Part shown: positions 32,026 through 45,027 of the stretch, one piece after another
How the letters are laid out: every line of letters begins with the position of its first letter
Numbering within the stretch: position 1 is the first letter of the stretch
Assembly (NCBI RefSeq): GCF_001761485.1
Contig: NC_090772.1
Coordinates: forward strand, 1,054,001 to 1,118,000
Reading direction: 5' to 3'
Length of the DNA: 64,000 nt
Origin: Yarrowia lipolytica
Lineage: Eukaryota; Ascomycota; Dipodascomycetes; Dipodascales
The notes under the pieces: generated by a model
What the model saw: only the letters and a program-made list of their open reading frames with translations
What the model was told of the DNA's origin: nothing
Databases searched by the model: none
Position numbers and translations under genes: made by a program

Positions 32026-34109
32026 GGTAGTGTTGGTTGTTAGTGTCGTGTATGCCGAGTGTAGTGGTGAGTGGTTTGGAGATAAGGTGGGACTGAGTTA
32101 ATTAGGGTAGGGGTAGCGCAGCATATGAGCGCACTGGACGTGCACTTTTCAGATGCGAAAATGGAGCTTGAGACGTCGATTTTTCCCACTAACGACTCTA
32201 AATCACGTGATTAATCACATGACGCAGTTACCTAAGCAAAATCTTTCTCCAATCACAGATTATGACTGGGGATCAACAAGCCAAGGAGTCCATCTGGCTT
32301 ATGTTCGTAGGGTTAGGGGAATCTAAATTGGTGGCAATTTGAAATGAGTGACAGGAGGAGGAGGTGGAGATTTCGACTTGTTTTTGGGTGAGAGAGTATA
32401 ATAGTTAGTGTACCATTAAAATATAGTGCATTTTCTGAATCGTCTGGTGGTCTCTGCTTCCTTGGGGCATGTCTGCAGCTCGAGATAACTACCCACCAGC
32501 TGACTTTTAGAGTTTGCAGAAGTATTTTTGGGAGGCGTTTTGGGAGTGCTATCTTCTACAGTCAGGAGGATGAAACTAAGGGCTGAGCAATACTGATCTA
32601 AGAGTCGCCAAGAAGCAAGTGGGGTTTCGGAGGACGATATGTTGGCTTAGTAATCAATATTGGAACCCATTCCTGGCGACTTTTGTGGTTTCGGTGGTTT
32701 CGTGTCTCCAGACAGTCCTGTTACAAGTACAAGTATGAGCGCTCAATGGACTGTGTATAGACTGATTTCGAGATAATTTGTGAGAGAGTTGAAAAGTGAT
32801 CCATTTCGACATAAATGAGATGAGGGAAACCAAAATGGTCTTAAAAGGTTCTCCTTTAGATTAGATACTTGTACTTTTACTTGTACACGACGCCAGGGAT
32901 GGTGGAGCCCTTCAAAGGAGCCCTCAAAAACATATACATGCTGTCAAAAGTGGAGAAGATGAAAAGAAGTATAGAGGTACTGTACTAACAAGTTCTAGAC
33001 AGATTCTAGGTCGACTTTCTCCGTCCCTGACCAATATGACCCGCTTGTACCCTTGGCCTTGCTTGAAACACCTCGGCTCATATTCAACCACTACGACCCA
33101 GCTCGGTAAAAACACCCACATCTCCAGTACAAGCCTGCATTATCGGATCATTGGACGTTCATTTACTTAGTCTCGCAACCCCAGATGGTTAGCTCAGCTA
33201 CTCAAGCCTAGTGCTTCCCCATGTGGCTCTCCAGACCCTTATATTGTACATAACTGTGCTGCCGGGTAGACTGATTGTCTTATGACACTAACACAATGGA
33301 GTCACTATTTCAGGCCGTAGGAAATTGGACCCACAGGGCACAGCCTTGTTGACCCCTGAGGTCGTATCTTGGAAACTCATGCCGGTTTGTCTGTCTTGCA
33401 CCTGCCCCCTGTTCTGCTCATTCTTTTTGAGAGTTCCGGTTTCAGAAGAGCATCACGTGAGTCAATAACAAGCGACCCTGATTCTCCTTTGGGCTCTTCA
33501 TCGTCACAAAAGGGCTCTAGCGGCTCCCGTTGTCTGTTTCTCTTTATCCCCACAATTGGTAAACTCCACGCTACTTTAGTTGGTCAACTCAGTTCGGCCT
33601 ATTTTTTTCTGCATATACAAAGTAACTACAACGATGTAGCTTACTTAGTCTGCTGTGAGTAGACATACGGCGGCTAACTAGACTAGGAACGATTTTTAGC
33701 ACCTGGAGCTCTCATGTGCATTGGAGGACAGGGAGTCACAAGAAAACGTCAGATCAGGTGATCTGTCACATCCCACTAGCTTCCTTTTATATGCATCGCG
33801 TGATATATCATTGCGTCCCTGGGTCCAAGTCGTCTCCATATCATGCTACAACCCTGCAATATGTGTATGTGGAGCTGAGTTGTAACAACCAAGGCAGCTA
33901 ACTCTAGACTGCCTAGACCCACTAAGTGGAGCACTCTAAATAAGTGCGTTTTGCTCCCGCTAAGATTCCCACTATTTCTCACTAGTTTGAAACTAGCGGT
34001 AAGGGACAGATTGTTCGGAGACAGACTTGCGAGAATGGGTCTAACTTTGGATTCAGAAGAGCTATCCTAAATCCGAGTTCGGAGATTGAATTAGTCGAGA
34101 TGAAATGAT

Positions 34110-34681
34110 CTAGGGAACATCTTTGATAGCCTCCAACGTGACTTTCTCGTCCTCGGACACACGCGTGATCTTTCCCCGATTAGCCTTCTCCACTAACTGA
34201 GCCTCATCCTCCGCTAAAAACACGCTAGCAGCTTGTCAATGTGGGCGGCACGCACGGATAGTCTATCCAGGGTCGTAGATGTGGACTCAATGGCAGGCAC
34301 AGTTGATCAAAGTGATCTGAAAGACAGGAATTGGGTCACGCAAACAGCCACATGTCTACACATCTGGATCGCGAATCACTAACAGACCATCATAGCATGT
34401 TTGAAGCCTATAATAGAGGTGCAAGTAGGCAGTTTCCAATCTTTCGAATCTCAGCTTCCACTCCAAACCCCTTCCTCAGGGTAGTATTTCGATCCAACAC
34501 GCTAAAAGGGCGATTTTTCGCGGTGCAACGGGGGCAGAACTTTAGAAACGCTAGATCGAGGCAACCAAGGGGATGGGTCAGGTTTACGAGGTGACAAAGA
34601 GCGGAAGCCGAGATTACAAGTTGCGCAAATAGAAGGCGACTGGTTTTGCAAGAGAAGTAACAAGTGGACAAGCGGAGACAT
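34110..34681 (-). pseudogene. Decayed gene fragment, unknown family
   Basis: On the minus strand, 34306-34235 reads as a natural protein segment (VPAIESTSTTLDRLSVRAAH, then IDKLLA). After a one-base frame change near 34225-34235 it continues as VFLAEDEAQLVEKANRGK and ITRVSEDEKVTLEAIKDVP, ending at TAG (34112-34110). Codon choice (GAG, AAG, CTG, ACC) is gene-like in both parts. Upstream on the same strand, 34671-34408 carries FCPRCTAKNRPFSVLDRN and TTLRKGFGVEAEIRKIGN, also coding-like; it may belong to the same ancestral gene, with an ATG at 34681 in another frame. I cannot name the family. Splicing instead of frameshift is possible, but no GTGAGT donor is visible in the right place. Confidence 0.4.
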
Positions 34682-37600
34682 GTTAGAGATGGTCCTATGC
34701 TAGTGCGGGCGCAAGTGCACTACAGATACGTGACTGTAGCCTACAGATGAAGGTGTGAATCTAATATGTATGAATTTGTACTAATGATATCATAATAAAA
34801 GACTTAAGAGCCGATTATGTCACCATGTTGAACCCTTCATTGATCTCCAGCATTCAAACCTCTCTACATACCCCAAACTTCACTCCTCCAGTACTTCAAA
34901 CACAGGCAAACCAATACTACGCTGAGAAGCTGAAGCGTATCCAATTTCACGTGACAGGTCGCCGACTTCTCCGACCCTCATAATGCAACTATCACCCTAG
35001 GCGCGCCCGGTAGTCTAACAATCGAGCTAGTGGGGGCTAGGGTGGTGGACTGTTGCTGCCCGGGAGATGTCAGCCTGAACAAAGACCAGGCAGGTTTACA
35101 AATATTCTGTTACAGTAGGTTACATGTCATAAATCTAAGACAGCAAGAAGGTCTGTCATCAAGGAGACGTCAAGACCTTACAGTACCTACAGGAGTCGCA
35201 GGTGTCAGATATCTTGCAGTCACGTAACATCAGCCGAACGACGACGTCATACTACATGCTATTGCCTAGTCTGAACTATGACCCTGCACCTTGAGGTGAT
35301 GCTGATGCTGGTCTAGCAGATCCTTAGGGTCCTGGCAGTGTTTCAATTGTTTTACCCGTCATGAGCAATGTAGTTGAGTATCGAACAAGACGGATTGGCT
35401 TCAAATGACGACTTCCTACCAGAAGGAGTCCATGGAGGAATTATTTTTTAAATCAGATCGGTATTTGACTAGATCTGCGTATGTCTACAAAAGATGACCC
35501 ATCTCGGATCAAAAACTTCTAGCTTCTAGTTCGGCTAATGGAGGTGACAAAAAGGTGGATTGAAGAGGCTGTGTTATATGACATAAACATATGTCAGGGT
35601 CACATTGAAACTCTTTGAAGCTTTGAAACCGATAATATCAACTTCTGGTCGAGCCATGCGTAATTTTCCAGATAAGTCCCTGCTTTATGGGTTTCTTATT
35701 TTAGTTGAACTTTACTTGACATTAGTTGACTTCGGCATGCAGAAGGAATCACTAGAGCCGGAAGTCCATAATGAACCAAGTTAGAGATAACACGACTCCG
35801 GGTGGAGAATAAGAGCGACTGGAGGGTTGGAGTGGTACTCAAGGGGACTTTGTGGGAGGTCTCTTGTACCGGGCAGGGTGTTCTGTGGTGGTTACTCTAG
35901 GTCAGCAGAAGAAGGGCAGTATACTTCACATATAATGACATAGAGAAGCCCAGATTTCGAGATAAAGTTGGTTTTAACCGCCAATTATCTCATCTGATAC
36001 TCTATATTAGGATCAAAATAGTGATTTGTCATAATATTCTCCCCAAACTACGCATCCAGCTCACTTCTTGCAACAGGAAGCGACTAAGACTCTCGTCTTC
36101 ACGTAACTGGTTAACCTGGCCCACATTTTATGCGGTTGCAATGTTTCACAGCGGAGCCCCAAAAAAAACGGCCCCGTCTCCTCTTGTTTGCTACACATAT
36201 CCGGGTCAAGAAGGACAAGATCAGAACAACAAGACCAAAAACAGGCGGTAGCGGCTGCACCCAGTCCTCAACGGCGTTTGGCAGCCGTCTCTCAACATCT
36301 TCTTCCGCCCGTACCAAGCCACTACATCCCGCTCTGGTGGCTAGCGTCGTATCACTACTTGTAGGATAAAGGGGGACCGGCCAGAATGTAGCCCAGTGCA
36401 GAGGCTGTCGGGTAGCCTAGGGCGCCAAGAGAAGCTGTTGGACAGTGAACTTCAAGTGGCATGGGTAAAGCAGCAACCACTGCCCTGATTTACTTCCAAC
36501 TCCAGCCACTGCACTTATCCAGTGAGTCTTAGTCTACTTGGACAAGGACCGAAGGCACGGCTGAGCGCCGACATTATATCAGCTGAAATTGTGAGAAGGG
36601 AACTTGTTTCAGACACTCGAGTATACCAAATCATACTGAGACTCTAGTAGAGACATAAAACGTCGCTACTGTGAAATAATTGTCTGTTGATCAACAGGGT
36701 GTTTCAAGTGCTCGCACCATAGACAGAAATGACTCAGGTCCGAGACAAGTTCACCAGGCTCCCCGTACACCCACCTCTTAATACGTCTTCCATGGCACTT
36801 TATCTCCACCAAGAAACACACTTGGAGCCTTATACGTGACCGTCCAGGCTTAGATATCTCTCAAACACTCCAAAGCATACCAATGTCCATCTCTTTAGTC
36901 CCTAACCATGTCTCTAACTGTATCTGAAACATTCCTGAATACGCCTTGAGAATACACAGCCGTGGATCCCCTCCCCCCTCACGAGATAGTAACCTACGAT
37001 GGACCCAGTCACATGAACCCCCCCCAAGACCCACTTCTCCTCCCATGTCTCTCGGTCGGTGATCCGGCTTGTTTCATTCACAATGCACTCCCTCACGGCA
37101 ACAATGGGCCTCGCACAACCACGTTCCTGCATTCTTTATACTGCGCCACAATTAACTATGTGTCTAATAAAGGTTTCTTTGCATAGCATCAAGGTTCCGG
37201 CAGGGTAAATCTGCTGCAGAGTTTGGATGCCAAAAAGTAGACGGGATGAATAATTTCACGGTTGGCGATAATAAAAATAACGGAGGAGAGAGGTCGTTTT
37301 AAAGACGATTGCGCACTCACGTGAGGCAATAGGGACCTCGCGCGCGTGAGGGTCCGTCTCTCTGGATGTGCCTGTGCCCCTTCAGTAGATACTAGTACTC
37401 CGTAGCTGGTGCCACAAACTCCACCATCATGCACTCTGCAGTGAGCACATTGAGCGGAGTTGTTGATACGAGGTACCGACTGAGTCATGGTTAGCTGGAG
37501 GAGCTCGTCATTCCTTTCCAGCTGGTGCCGTTGTAGTATTTGAGCGGGGTACATGTGCATGGCTGATGTGGCAGACATCTCGGTTTGTAGACAAGATGAA

Positions 37601-39059
37601 AGCGCGAGGAGTCCATCATTAGACTCCCCCCATCGGGGTGATTCGAACGAGACCCTTGTTACCCCTTTTGCCATTGTTAGTCGCCCGCAAACCACATAAC
37701 CAGGTCTTGTCCAAATGCAGATGCACACTGTCCTGTACCTCCAAGCTCTAGTCTGCACGTACCCCACCAGATTCTTGTTGTATCTCGCATCACGTGCATC
37801 TACTCACGGTCCCAGGCAAAGGAACGAAACTTTGGTGGAGATGCGGGCAGCAGCAAATTTGAGTCGGCTGTAGAACAATAACGGACGGCGAGAAGTGACA
37901 GCAACTAGCAAATATACTGTAGATTATCCCGAGCAGATTCGATCAATGGTGCATTTGTCTCTCCACGACGCTCAGATGATCGTCCAGGTCGGTATTCCTT
38001 GCTCAAGAAAAAAAGTGTTCGTCACTGCAGATTGGTTACAATGGAAAGAGGCGCAGAAGCGCGGGAAGACTATGTACGTACCCGAGGGTCCATGTTTGCT
38101 TTTGCTGGGTTTTCTGAGGAGCAGCATGAATGTTTTTATTTTGCTCCTCCAATTTGTTTTCCCTCTTCAGAAAGAGCGAATCTCGAGGTGATGAGAAGAA
38201 GGTAGAAATACGGGAAAATATGGATAATTGACACCTCGTGACGGGAATAACCACCAGCTTTGTCTCGTATTTGTTCAAAATCTCTACCCTTCAATATCTC
38301 CCCTCCCGCTGACACCCCTCAAGTCTCCTCTACCCTTTTTTTTTTTAGCATTTATTATGAAACACAAACAAACGATTGTCATGCACATGTTATTCTTCTT
38401 GTTTGGCCAGTTTGTCAGCATCTGCCTGAATACGAGAGTGGGTCTTGGAGAGGGCGTTTTGGCAAGAGTGCGTTTTTGGAGAGATGTGTGCAAGGGATGG
38501 GAACTAATAACTAATCTGGGTTGTGTACCGACCTCAGAGCTCGTCACGTGCACACAATCACATCTCGTTCGGGTGTTTGGAGCTACGGGATCGACATAGA
38601 TCCACTCTCGATGCATATAGTTATACTCCACACTAAAGTACTTGAACTTAGTTCATCAACAATCGACAACCTTAACCAACGTGGTTGTGAGTCCCAACTA
38701 AGACGTAGTTTGGGTTTCATCTCCCCTGACGTCATGATATTCGGACGACAATAGGCTCAAGGGGAGTAGATAGAGATGGATACAAAACGGAAATCACACA
38801 GCTTGTGCAAAATACCAAGAGTACAAAAAGATCAACTGGACCATCTATTTCTCTTAATCGACTCCACAACTTTGTACCACAAATATCTACCGACTTTGAG
38901 ACACACATCCACCTGTATTATCTAAGTTAGGCTCATTGCAGGGGTCCGACGACGAGCATCGGGCTTAGTTCGGCTCCAACAGCTCGGAATTGGATCTGGA
39001 GTCCCCCAAAAGACAGATGTCAACGAGGACAAGACGAGTATTCAAAGGTCCAACCTTTT

Positions 39060-39284
39060 TCAGTTGCCGTAGCCGTAAACTTGCTCCTCAAGCGTCTTCT
39101 TCAAAACTTTAGCCCTGCTCGTATTCTCCTCCTTGCGTCCAACTAGTTCCATATTTCGGCTCAAACTGCTCTCTCTTCGCGGCTGTAAGACGAGCCTATC
39201 TTCCAGAGTCCACCACCAGTACCGATTATGCAGGTTCGCAGTTGGCACTTTAGGATTGAGAGACAGGGCTGGTTGCATTGTCAT
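39060..39284 (-). CDS. Small coding-like ORF, 74 residues, possibly a fossil C-terminus
   Basis: ATG at 39284, stop at 39060. The second half reads NRYWWWTLEDRLVLQPRRES, then MELVGRKEENTSRAKVLKK and TLEEQVYGYGN, with gene-like codons and a helix-like charge pattern. An overlapping minus-strand frame just upstream (39618-39250) is also open for 122 codons, in a different frame and without an ATG start. The pair could be a decayed gene or an undetected spliced gene. No family is recognised and no TATA box is evident. Confidence 0.3.
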   Translation of the reverse strand: MTMQPALSLNPKVPTANLHNRYWWWTLEDRLVLQPRRESSLSRNMELVGRKEENTSRAKVLKKTLEEQVYGYGN

Positions 39285-40270
39285 TCAAGTAGTAAGACGT
39301 ATAGACAAGGCGAGGTCTTTGTTGCTGCTGGTGCAGCGGGGTCCGGTCATTTGTCTTTGCATAGCTGATGGAGAATCTGACATTCTCATTTGTTGCCGGG
39401 TTGTTGCACTGTTGCTCGAACAATGGCCCTACCGTCTCTCTACTGACGTCGGCTTTAGTCCGCCCCCCCATCTCCCCAGACTTGACTAACCGTTTGTCAC
39501 CGTGGCCATATGTCCGCGATATCCTTGGTGAGCTTGCTTTTGGCTTCCGTTGGTCATTATTACGGATATGGTAACATTGTCTGTAAAGGTTTCTCTCGAA
39601 AAGGCATATATCACTCACTTTTAGTGCCTTTTTTATTTTTATTTTTCATTTGGCACATACCCTGAGCTTGCGCGTGTGATTGGACCAATCCCACCCTCGT
39701 ATTTCGAAAAACTAACTCAGATAGCCAGGCACCATCCTGCATCCGCAGATAAGACAGTCTTAGATGGCCCACGTACGGACGGAGAAGGAATGTGCGCGGT
39801 GGTGGGGGCATGGGGTCACGTGGGCGGCGTTAGTTATTGACGTTTTGGTCGTAGCTCGTCGCCGGGGTCTTCACACCGACTATTATCGAGCCTGATGCCA
39901 AATATCTTATGATCTCATAGCGGGGTAGGACCTGGGGCAAGCAAAGAAAGGTAGCTGAGAAGTCACCAGGACGAGCAGCCTTAACCAGATGCAATCCAAC
40001 CAAACCGGTCCGGTCCAAACCAACCTGTCTCATCATTATATACAGCCTCCCTATAGATACAAGATGCCAGGAACCAGATCAACTACAAGACCAACCTGTA
40101 CAGTAGATTAGCCGTTCCGTACACATGCGATCCACTCCAGAGGTGTTGCAACAGTATCCACTTTTTTCCGCCACCAGAGGCTACTTGCAAACCCCGAAAG
40201 ACACACAAAGACAATATATCAGATATATACATTGTACCTGTCCTGTCTTTGTTGGAACAGCAACTCTGGA

Positions 40271-40329
40271 CACTTTGTGGAGACTGTAGAGACTTTGTGG
40301 AGACTGTAGAGGCTGTAGAGACTGTAGAC
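40271..40329. repeat. Short tandem repeat, 20-bp unit plus partial copies
   Basis: A 20-bp unit ending GGAGACTGTAGA is present twice in tandem (40271-40290 and 40291-40310) and trails off into two 9-10-bp partial copies of its second half. No coding function is supported. Confidence 0.75.
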
Positions 40330-43300
40330 ACCCTCCTTGTAGCTATAACACTCGGCAAAACGCCCCTCATTCCTCTTTGCCAGGTTTCCAGGTGGCCGTC
40401 ACGTGACTAGCCCCATGTATTATAATATTGGTTCCTTGCAGTTCCATCTGGGTGCATTGCCGAATTAATATCAAACGCAAAAAAATACAAAATATAAACA
40501 CACAATTTGGAAAATGTTGACGTGATGATCCCGGTGGTAGTCAATGACAGGGGTGAGATATTGTGGGGGTGGGAAATCGTCGTGTGTCTCTAGTTTGTGT
40601 ATATATTTGGGCATGTCTTTGTGTGTTTATTTGCGTCACTGGTGTACAGAACTCGTACATACATTGTTTCTGTCTGTTGGGCTATTGATGTCAGGTACCG
40701 CACCAGTGCTGATGGTTAGATACCAGTTCTAGGCAGGGGTAGTCAAGCCACCTAAAGCTCATTTGAGATAGTCTCAGAGGGTCTATTGCAAAGGAGTATG
40801 TGCTTGTACCTTCAGCAGGTACCAGGGCCAGTTTAGGTCTATCAGGAACAACCGAATCGGATCTGGGAAGTCCAGGAACGTCAGGAACACGTGCCGTGTT
40901 TGGTTAGCAAGTCTTGGACGCCTACTAGGCGCTTTAGTGCCGGAATCGGGCCCCCAACACTAGTGGTTAGGGTCAAAGTGGGGGTGACTCAGCAGGATGA
41001 CGGTTGGAGTAAATCAGAGATTAATTCTGTATGCCGAAACTTGCGCAGGCATAGTCGGAGTATCATACGGTGCAACTGGCGAAAATTGGAGTCTGTAGCG
41101 ACAAAAGTGGGCTTCGTGTGTTGCGTGAGGCTGCGTACGCTAATGGGGAGGTGCTAAAGACTTGCTTATACGGTATAGCAATGTAGACCGTGGACAGAGC
41201 AGTTAATAATCTGCGAATATATCACATTGCAGTCACTCCGGGCAACTGCGTGACCACCGCATAGTAGTAGCCCATCTCTCAGACCGCAATAAAGTGTCAG
41301 GTGGAGGCTCAAAACAATAGTCCACAGGTGCCGTCAGTAATCAGCTTGGAGCCCTGCAGGTTGACAAAGAACTAAATGTCGGTCACTATAGGATGGCTTT
41401 CAACTTCAGTACAGTACAGTACAGTACCAAACAAGTGATCTTCTTACCAAGCCATGTAGCTTATATTTTCACTCACCAAATCTCCTCCAGGGATTCAAAT
41501 AGCGGCGGGTTGGAAAGTTGGAGTTCGGTCAGTTCACGGAATTCACCAGCTCCTAAGCATGGAAATGGTATCCACAACGAGCAGTTCAGACTGACCCTAT
41601 TGTGTGTTTCCTAGAAAGCGGCTAAGGAACGTTGAATCTATCAAAGTTTTAACACCTCCCTCCAGAGTTTCTCCACTGTCTGTAGGTAAGTTGTGTATTC
41701 GTGTTGTGACCGGTGACAAGTCTGTACAATGAAGAATCTTTCGGTTCCTATTTGGTAGCATTGAACATACAGATCACGTCCTTAAGAACCAGGTTCCGTT
41801 GGAATACTCGTAAAACTTGCCGAAACTCTATAGATGTATCTTTCTCCAATAACTTGTATAGCAAGTCAATTACGTCTTGTGAAAATTCAGAACAAGCCGA
41901 AGCAGCTCCTCGGGATTAGCTGCTGCTTCTTTGTCGTACTCTCACTCACCTGTGTATTGTTTCCATTGTGCTGTATATCCACCTTGTATCGGGTCTCATA
42001 ACAGATACAATTCTGGATTTATTGGCTACAGAAGACAGCTACGGAGAGGGAGGGGGATTGTGGGGATATATCCTATCATATGACAACAAAAAGTGTCTCT
42101 TCGTTTGTTTGTTTGTGGGCTGTGTTGAAGATCATGGCCCTGTCATAGTTACGTCGCTTGAAGTAGTCAGTCAGCTTATTCATCTCGTGGCACCGACGGA
42201 TGGTTGCGTTTTTTTCAAGTTAATGATGGCATCTTTATGTCCCTTTTCTTTTCTGGTTTTATCATCATGCAGCAAGGTGGCTGCTTTGCCCGAAAGTCAA
42301 GTAAATTTGTTGAGAATAGAGACAACAGAGTTCAAACCCCGACTAGTCTCAACCTTATACTTATGGATGTCAATAAGAATAGTGCCGTGCACCGGAGCTA
42401 CACTGTCTACACCCATGCAAATGCAAATGTTTGTGATTATTGAATGTGAATGGAATGCCGGAATTAAAACAAAACAACAAATACGAGCTGCTGCCACAGT
42501 AGCACCTTAACAGAAAATCAGTCGCTCGGCCTCCTTGCTTCCGCTTATCTGCAACATGGCCCTTTAGCTACATCTACCCCTGCACAGGTGCAATTACTAC
42601 AGTACACGTCCACACGCTATGATAGAGATAGCCAACACTACGTAAATCAGGTACGGGCACAGCTAATGTTGCATTTTGCCCCCTCGTGATGATCCACGTT
42701 TGGGTGTCGTGCATCTGTTGTGTGTGGTTGTATTAGCACTCTCAGGACCATCAAAGGGCAATCTGTATGACACTACTTGTAGGGTCGCAGAGGAGTAGTG
42801 CGACAGAGAAAGGAACGTGGACCTGAATGTAGAGGAAAAAACCTCTGGAGTAATGTTACACTGGAAAAAAGTCATCCATGACCGTGTCGCTCGTCTGTAT
42901 TGTGTTTTTGTCACTTCCAGCAGTATATGGGTATAACACGTACCTTTTATAGACGCCCAAAAGGGAATTTCCGTGTTGGAATAATTAATAGCGACATTTC
43001 TCGGCCAAAAGTTTCCCTGTTGACACCAGATGGCAGACTTGCCAGCGCACGAGGATGACACCTGACACTTCCGCTTGGAGAGATAACGGTTCAGTTGGGC
43101 AAGCCAGAGTTGGGCGACGCAAGGGAGGCGCGGCTACCGTCTTGGGCGGGGAGTATGGGCTAATTGTGGCATGAAATTTCAACACCTGTATATACTTGTA
43201 CTTGTACCACCATTTTCCAGGACATGGTGCATTACCAGAAACGCAAAAGTGCAACGTACAGACCTTGTAGACGGCGACTTGCTTGCACGATGGACCCAAC

Positions 43301-44047
43301 AAAAACACCATCCACCCTGCTATTGTGTTTATCTTCAATTCAAACCCTCTTTAACCCATATCGACCGCCCGCTCCATGTCGGTTGTCATTAGGTCCTGCA
43401 GGGTGTTGACGTGGGTGTCTTTTGACAGTTCTGATCCGGGTAGATGGAGAATGAGCACGTGATGTGGAGTGTCTGAAGCGTTTGGCGCTGGAGTATCTAA
43501 TATTGGTTTGTTACTTGATGAGTGCTTGAATTTGTCTCTCTATGAACAATGTATGGAGAGTATCACGATACTTGCAGTTGGTCAAAAGGGTAGGACCCCC
43601 CACAAACCCAATTACTGCTAACTGCTCTGGGTGAAAAATAAAATAAAAATACCACCGCGTCACCCACCTTTGACTTGGCCAATCAATTCCCCCCATCGCC
43701 AGCTTCCCACGGATATCCCCACATCCCCCCTGCAAATCGGTGCCTGGTCAAGACCGGTTCCGAGCGTGCCTGTTTTGGTTCCTGGATGGACGAAGGCTAT
43801 TTAGAGTTGAGGTCCGACTTTTGACAGAGAGTAGCAACCTGAGTTTGGGGCGTGGGACGGATATTTTGACATGGCTGGACTCGTCGTGTCCGCAGCTTCA
43901 GTTAGATACCCTTTTAGCCCGCATGGCTCCTCCCTGTCGTCCACAAACGGATTGGGCCCAACCTGCATCTGTACCTGACCCTGACCATAACAGAGTTAGC
44001 CGGAATAGCGGATGCGACATGTAGACATGTAGATGTGTTGAGAGACG

Positions 44048-44245
44048 ATGATGCTTAAGCTAAGCGGGGAGTTGGCGAATCAATTGTTCCAGCCCTTGGA
44101 GTCCTTTCTACGGGCTCAGGTTGTGGCTACACCTCCAGTATCAGGGGCGACCCTACAACTCTGGCAACGACCCACATCCGCAACCGGATACGTGGATAAT
44201 ATTCTGCACAAGGTTGGCGACGCCGAAACAACCACGGGTCAATAG
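44048..44245 (+). CDS. Small coding-like ORF, 65 residues
   Basis: Two ATGs in a row at 44048 open a frame whose codons look gene-like throughout. It begins MMLKLSGELANQLFQPLESF and contains ATGYVDNILHKVGDAETT near the end. It has no recognisable domain, signal peptide or membrane segment. It may be a real small gene, an exon, or a remnant; an in-frame stop lies just upstream of the start. Confidence 0.25.
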   Translation: MMLKLSGELANQLFQPLESFLRAQVVATPPVSGATLQLWQRPTSATGYVDNILHKVGDAETTTGQ

Positions 44246-45027
44246 TAGGAGAGCAGGAAGCAAGCTCCAGGACATATTATCGCAAAGTGGCTGTAACGCT
44301 GAAGGGTATAGTTCCGGCCGATAGAGATAGAGGGACGTGGTGGAGAGAGGAGAGAGAGCGAAAGAAGAGAGAGAGGAGAGGAGAGGAGAGAAGGCACAGG
44401 TTGGGCCTACCGGACAGCTTGGTGGAGTATGATGTGACCAATTGGTTGGTGCAAACGGAGTAACAATATCTTTGCTGTAGACCCACATAGTTGTACTCGT
44501 ACTCGCTCGTACTGAGCCGTAATGTACTCGTACAGTACATACTGTACCATGCCATCTCTACCCGTCCATCTCCCTCGCAATCGCTACACCACTTCTGTCT
44601 TAGCCGCTAGCCGTGTTCCGCCCTGACGTCCACTTTGTGTTTCTCGACACCTCTCGCTCTCCAATCCACTTTTCATTTGGCTAGCACCGCTTTTCGGTCT
44701 CTCTTGTTCTCTTCACTAATCAGCAAACCTTGAGGTGCCAAGACTCTCCACTTTTAATTTTTGTGATTTATTATTGGGACAGGTCAAAAAAGTTAAGATT
44801 GCCCATTGATGCAGGCCGCACAAAGAAGAGCTCAAGATCTCATTAATCGCCCAAGAAGCAAAAAAAGAGGCTAGTATGAGTGGAAATCGCAAAAACGAAG
44901 GGCTAGCTCTGACCCTAACCCGGCCAACTTATCACCACCCTAACCCCTCTCCTCGATATCGAAGCACTTATATATAGCTCCGGGGGCCCTCCTCCAGTAG
45001 GTCACTCCTCTCCTCCATCAACATACC

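Larger units (their letters stand above)
32026..45027. other. 13-kb gene desert with gene fossils and short repeats
   Basis: No convincing intact gene longer than about 200 codons is present. The longest frame (37767-37189, minus, 192 codons) has no domain I recognise. Scattered coding-like pieces are listed separately (34110-34681, 39060-39284, 44048-44245). A further one is 36130-36369, plus strand, 79 codons, basic and serine/threonine-rich. Repeats include a CAGTA pentamer run at 41407-41427, the unit at 40271-40329, and many TACAAGTA copies. A 15-bp dyad lies at 33982-33996. CACGTG sites are frequent (for example near 38545, 39817 and 40400). Such a gap is several times the usual spacing in this genome and could be centromere-proximal or otherwise gene-poor; nothing in the sequence decides this. 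Confidence 0.55.

Noticed and set aside
37600-37690. GTTCGAATC resembling a tRNA B box on the minus strand
   Set aside because: The flanking bases do not form a T stem, and no acceptable A box or acceptor stem is present.
37189-37767. 192-codon minus-strand ORF in the desert
   Set aside because: About one frame this long is expected by chance in 64 kb at this base composition. Codon use and composition show nothing gene-like and no domain is visible.
42060-42220. Minus-strand segment reading MNKLTDYFKRRNYDRAMIFN
   Set aside because: It looks protein-like but is only about 47 codons between stops, with no splice signals in place; too little to support a feature.
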